Of a stretch of 37,070 nucleotides of DNA, positions 36,917 to 37,070 are shown in pieces (position 1 is the first letter of the stretch; each line of letters starts with the position of its first letter). The notes below the pieces were generated by a model. It did no database searches. It was not told the DNA's origin and was given only the letters and a program-made list of their open reading frames with translations. The stretch is taken from positions 1 through 37,070 of the forward strand of contig CAIQKV010000006.1 in assembly GCA_903872505.1 (NCBI GenBank), in the 5' to 3' direction. The translations under genes were made by a program, and so were the position numbers. Source of the stretch: an uncultured Opitutia bacterium (lineage in GTDB: Bacteria > Verrucomicrobiota > Verrucomicrobiia > Opitutales > Opitutaceae).

Positions 36917-37008
36917 TTGTCATTGCGAGGAGTCCCGACTTGGCGGGACGACGAAGCAATCCATCCGGATGGATCGCCACGCCAGCGATACCTGGCTCGC
37001 GATGACAA
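36917..37008. repeat. GTCATTGCGAGGAG-type widespread palindromic repeat
   Basis: It begins TTGTCATTGCGAGGAGTCCC and ends TGGCTCGCGATGACAA, inverted copies of each other. Internal hairpins are GTCCCGACTTGGCGGGAC and CAATCCATCCGGATGG. It contains the recognisable GACGAAGCAATCC core. Very similar elements occur in many unrelated bacterial genomes. It lies upstream of the PhoH gene with no gene inside. Confidence 0.8.
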
Positions 37009-37029
37009 GGCCACCCCTGCCACCACGCG

Positions 37030-37070
37030 AAAAAAAGGAAGGCGGGCCGTGTACCCCTACACGGCCCGCC
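37030..37070 (-). terminator. Intrinsic terminator for a leftward gene beyond the right edge
   Basis: A perfect 13-base stem, GGCGGGCCGTGTA (37041-37053) and TACACGGCCCGCC (37058-37070), closes a four-base loop. Read on the minus strand it is followed by TTCC and a run of seven T (37030-37036), the classic Rho-independent form. Confidence 0.85.

Overview
The window reads as a GC-rich, Gram-negative chromosome. KDO-8-P synthase implies LPS, and a GldA/GldF/GldG-type ABC cluster with a DUF4340 protein is present. Many secreted or membrane proteins of unknown function and several families of palindromic intergenic repeats complete the picture. The combination suggests Verrucomicrobiota, most likely the Opitutaceae; this is inference from gene content and style, not a database result. 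No phage genes, transposase, CRISPR array or rRNA were seen.

Layout. 1-3.2 kb: a leftward signalling module, NarL-type histidine kinase -> LuxR/NarL response regulator (ATGA overlap) -> double-domain KaiC-like ATPase that runs off the left edge. A perfect palindrome lies upstream of the kinase. 3.2-3.75 kb: tRNA-Leu(CAA) with a second, 5'-truncated copy of its 3' part about 0.3 kb downstream; the AT-richer stretch between them looks like the scar of an integrated element. 4-8.7 kb: rsmE, an orphan lipoyl/E3-binding-domain protein, kdsA and pyrG (adjacent, co-oriented), a small two-helix membrane protein and a DUF6941-like protein. 8.7-15.6 kb: PfkB/adenosine-kinase-like sugar kinase, atypical SGNH hydrolase, a two-gene ABC-2 exporter, proA, two small exported proteins and a small conserved protein. 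15.6-28.8 kb: birA, then a rightward series of ABC ATPase, permease, GldG-like protein, DUF4340 protein, an AsmA-like envelope protein and a very large membrane hybrid histidine kinase. 28.9-33.3 kb (leftward): a sulfatase-fold protein that has lost its catalytic and several metal residues and carries a repeat inserted in frame. Next to it is a translationally coupled membrane pair whose layout resembles a stator/tail (TolQ/MotA-MotB-like) complex. 33.4-35.1 kb: def, PduO-type cobalamin adenosyltransferase and a DUF6580-like membrane protein. 35.3-36.8 kb: PIN-PhoH ATPase. The right edge holds a widespread GTCATTGCGAG-type repeat and an intrinsic terminator for a gene entering from the right.

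The intergenic DNA is unusually rich in repeats: GTAGGG-ended palindromes (four copies; three genes use TAG inside the repeat ends as their stop codon), TTCGAA-rich AT repeats (three copies, two abutting start codons), REP-like GC palindromes (two clear copies), short TTCCGTG/ATTCGTG tandem repeats just upstream of genes, and one GTCATTGCGAG repeat. The strongest candidates for undescribed biology are the 30.3-33.3 kb coupled membrane pair, the degenerate sulfatase, the orphan lipoyl-PSBD protein and the stop-codon-supplying repeat family.
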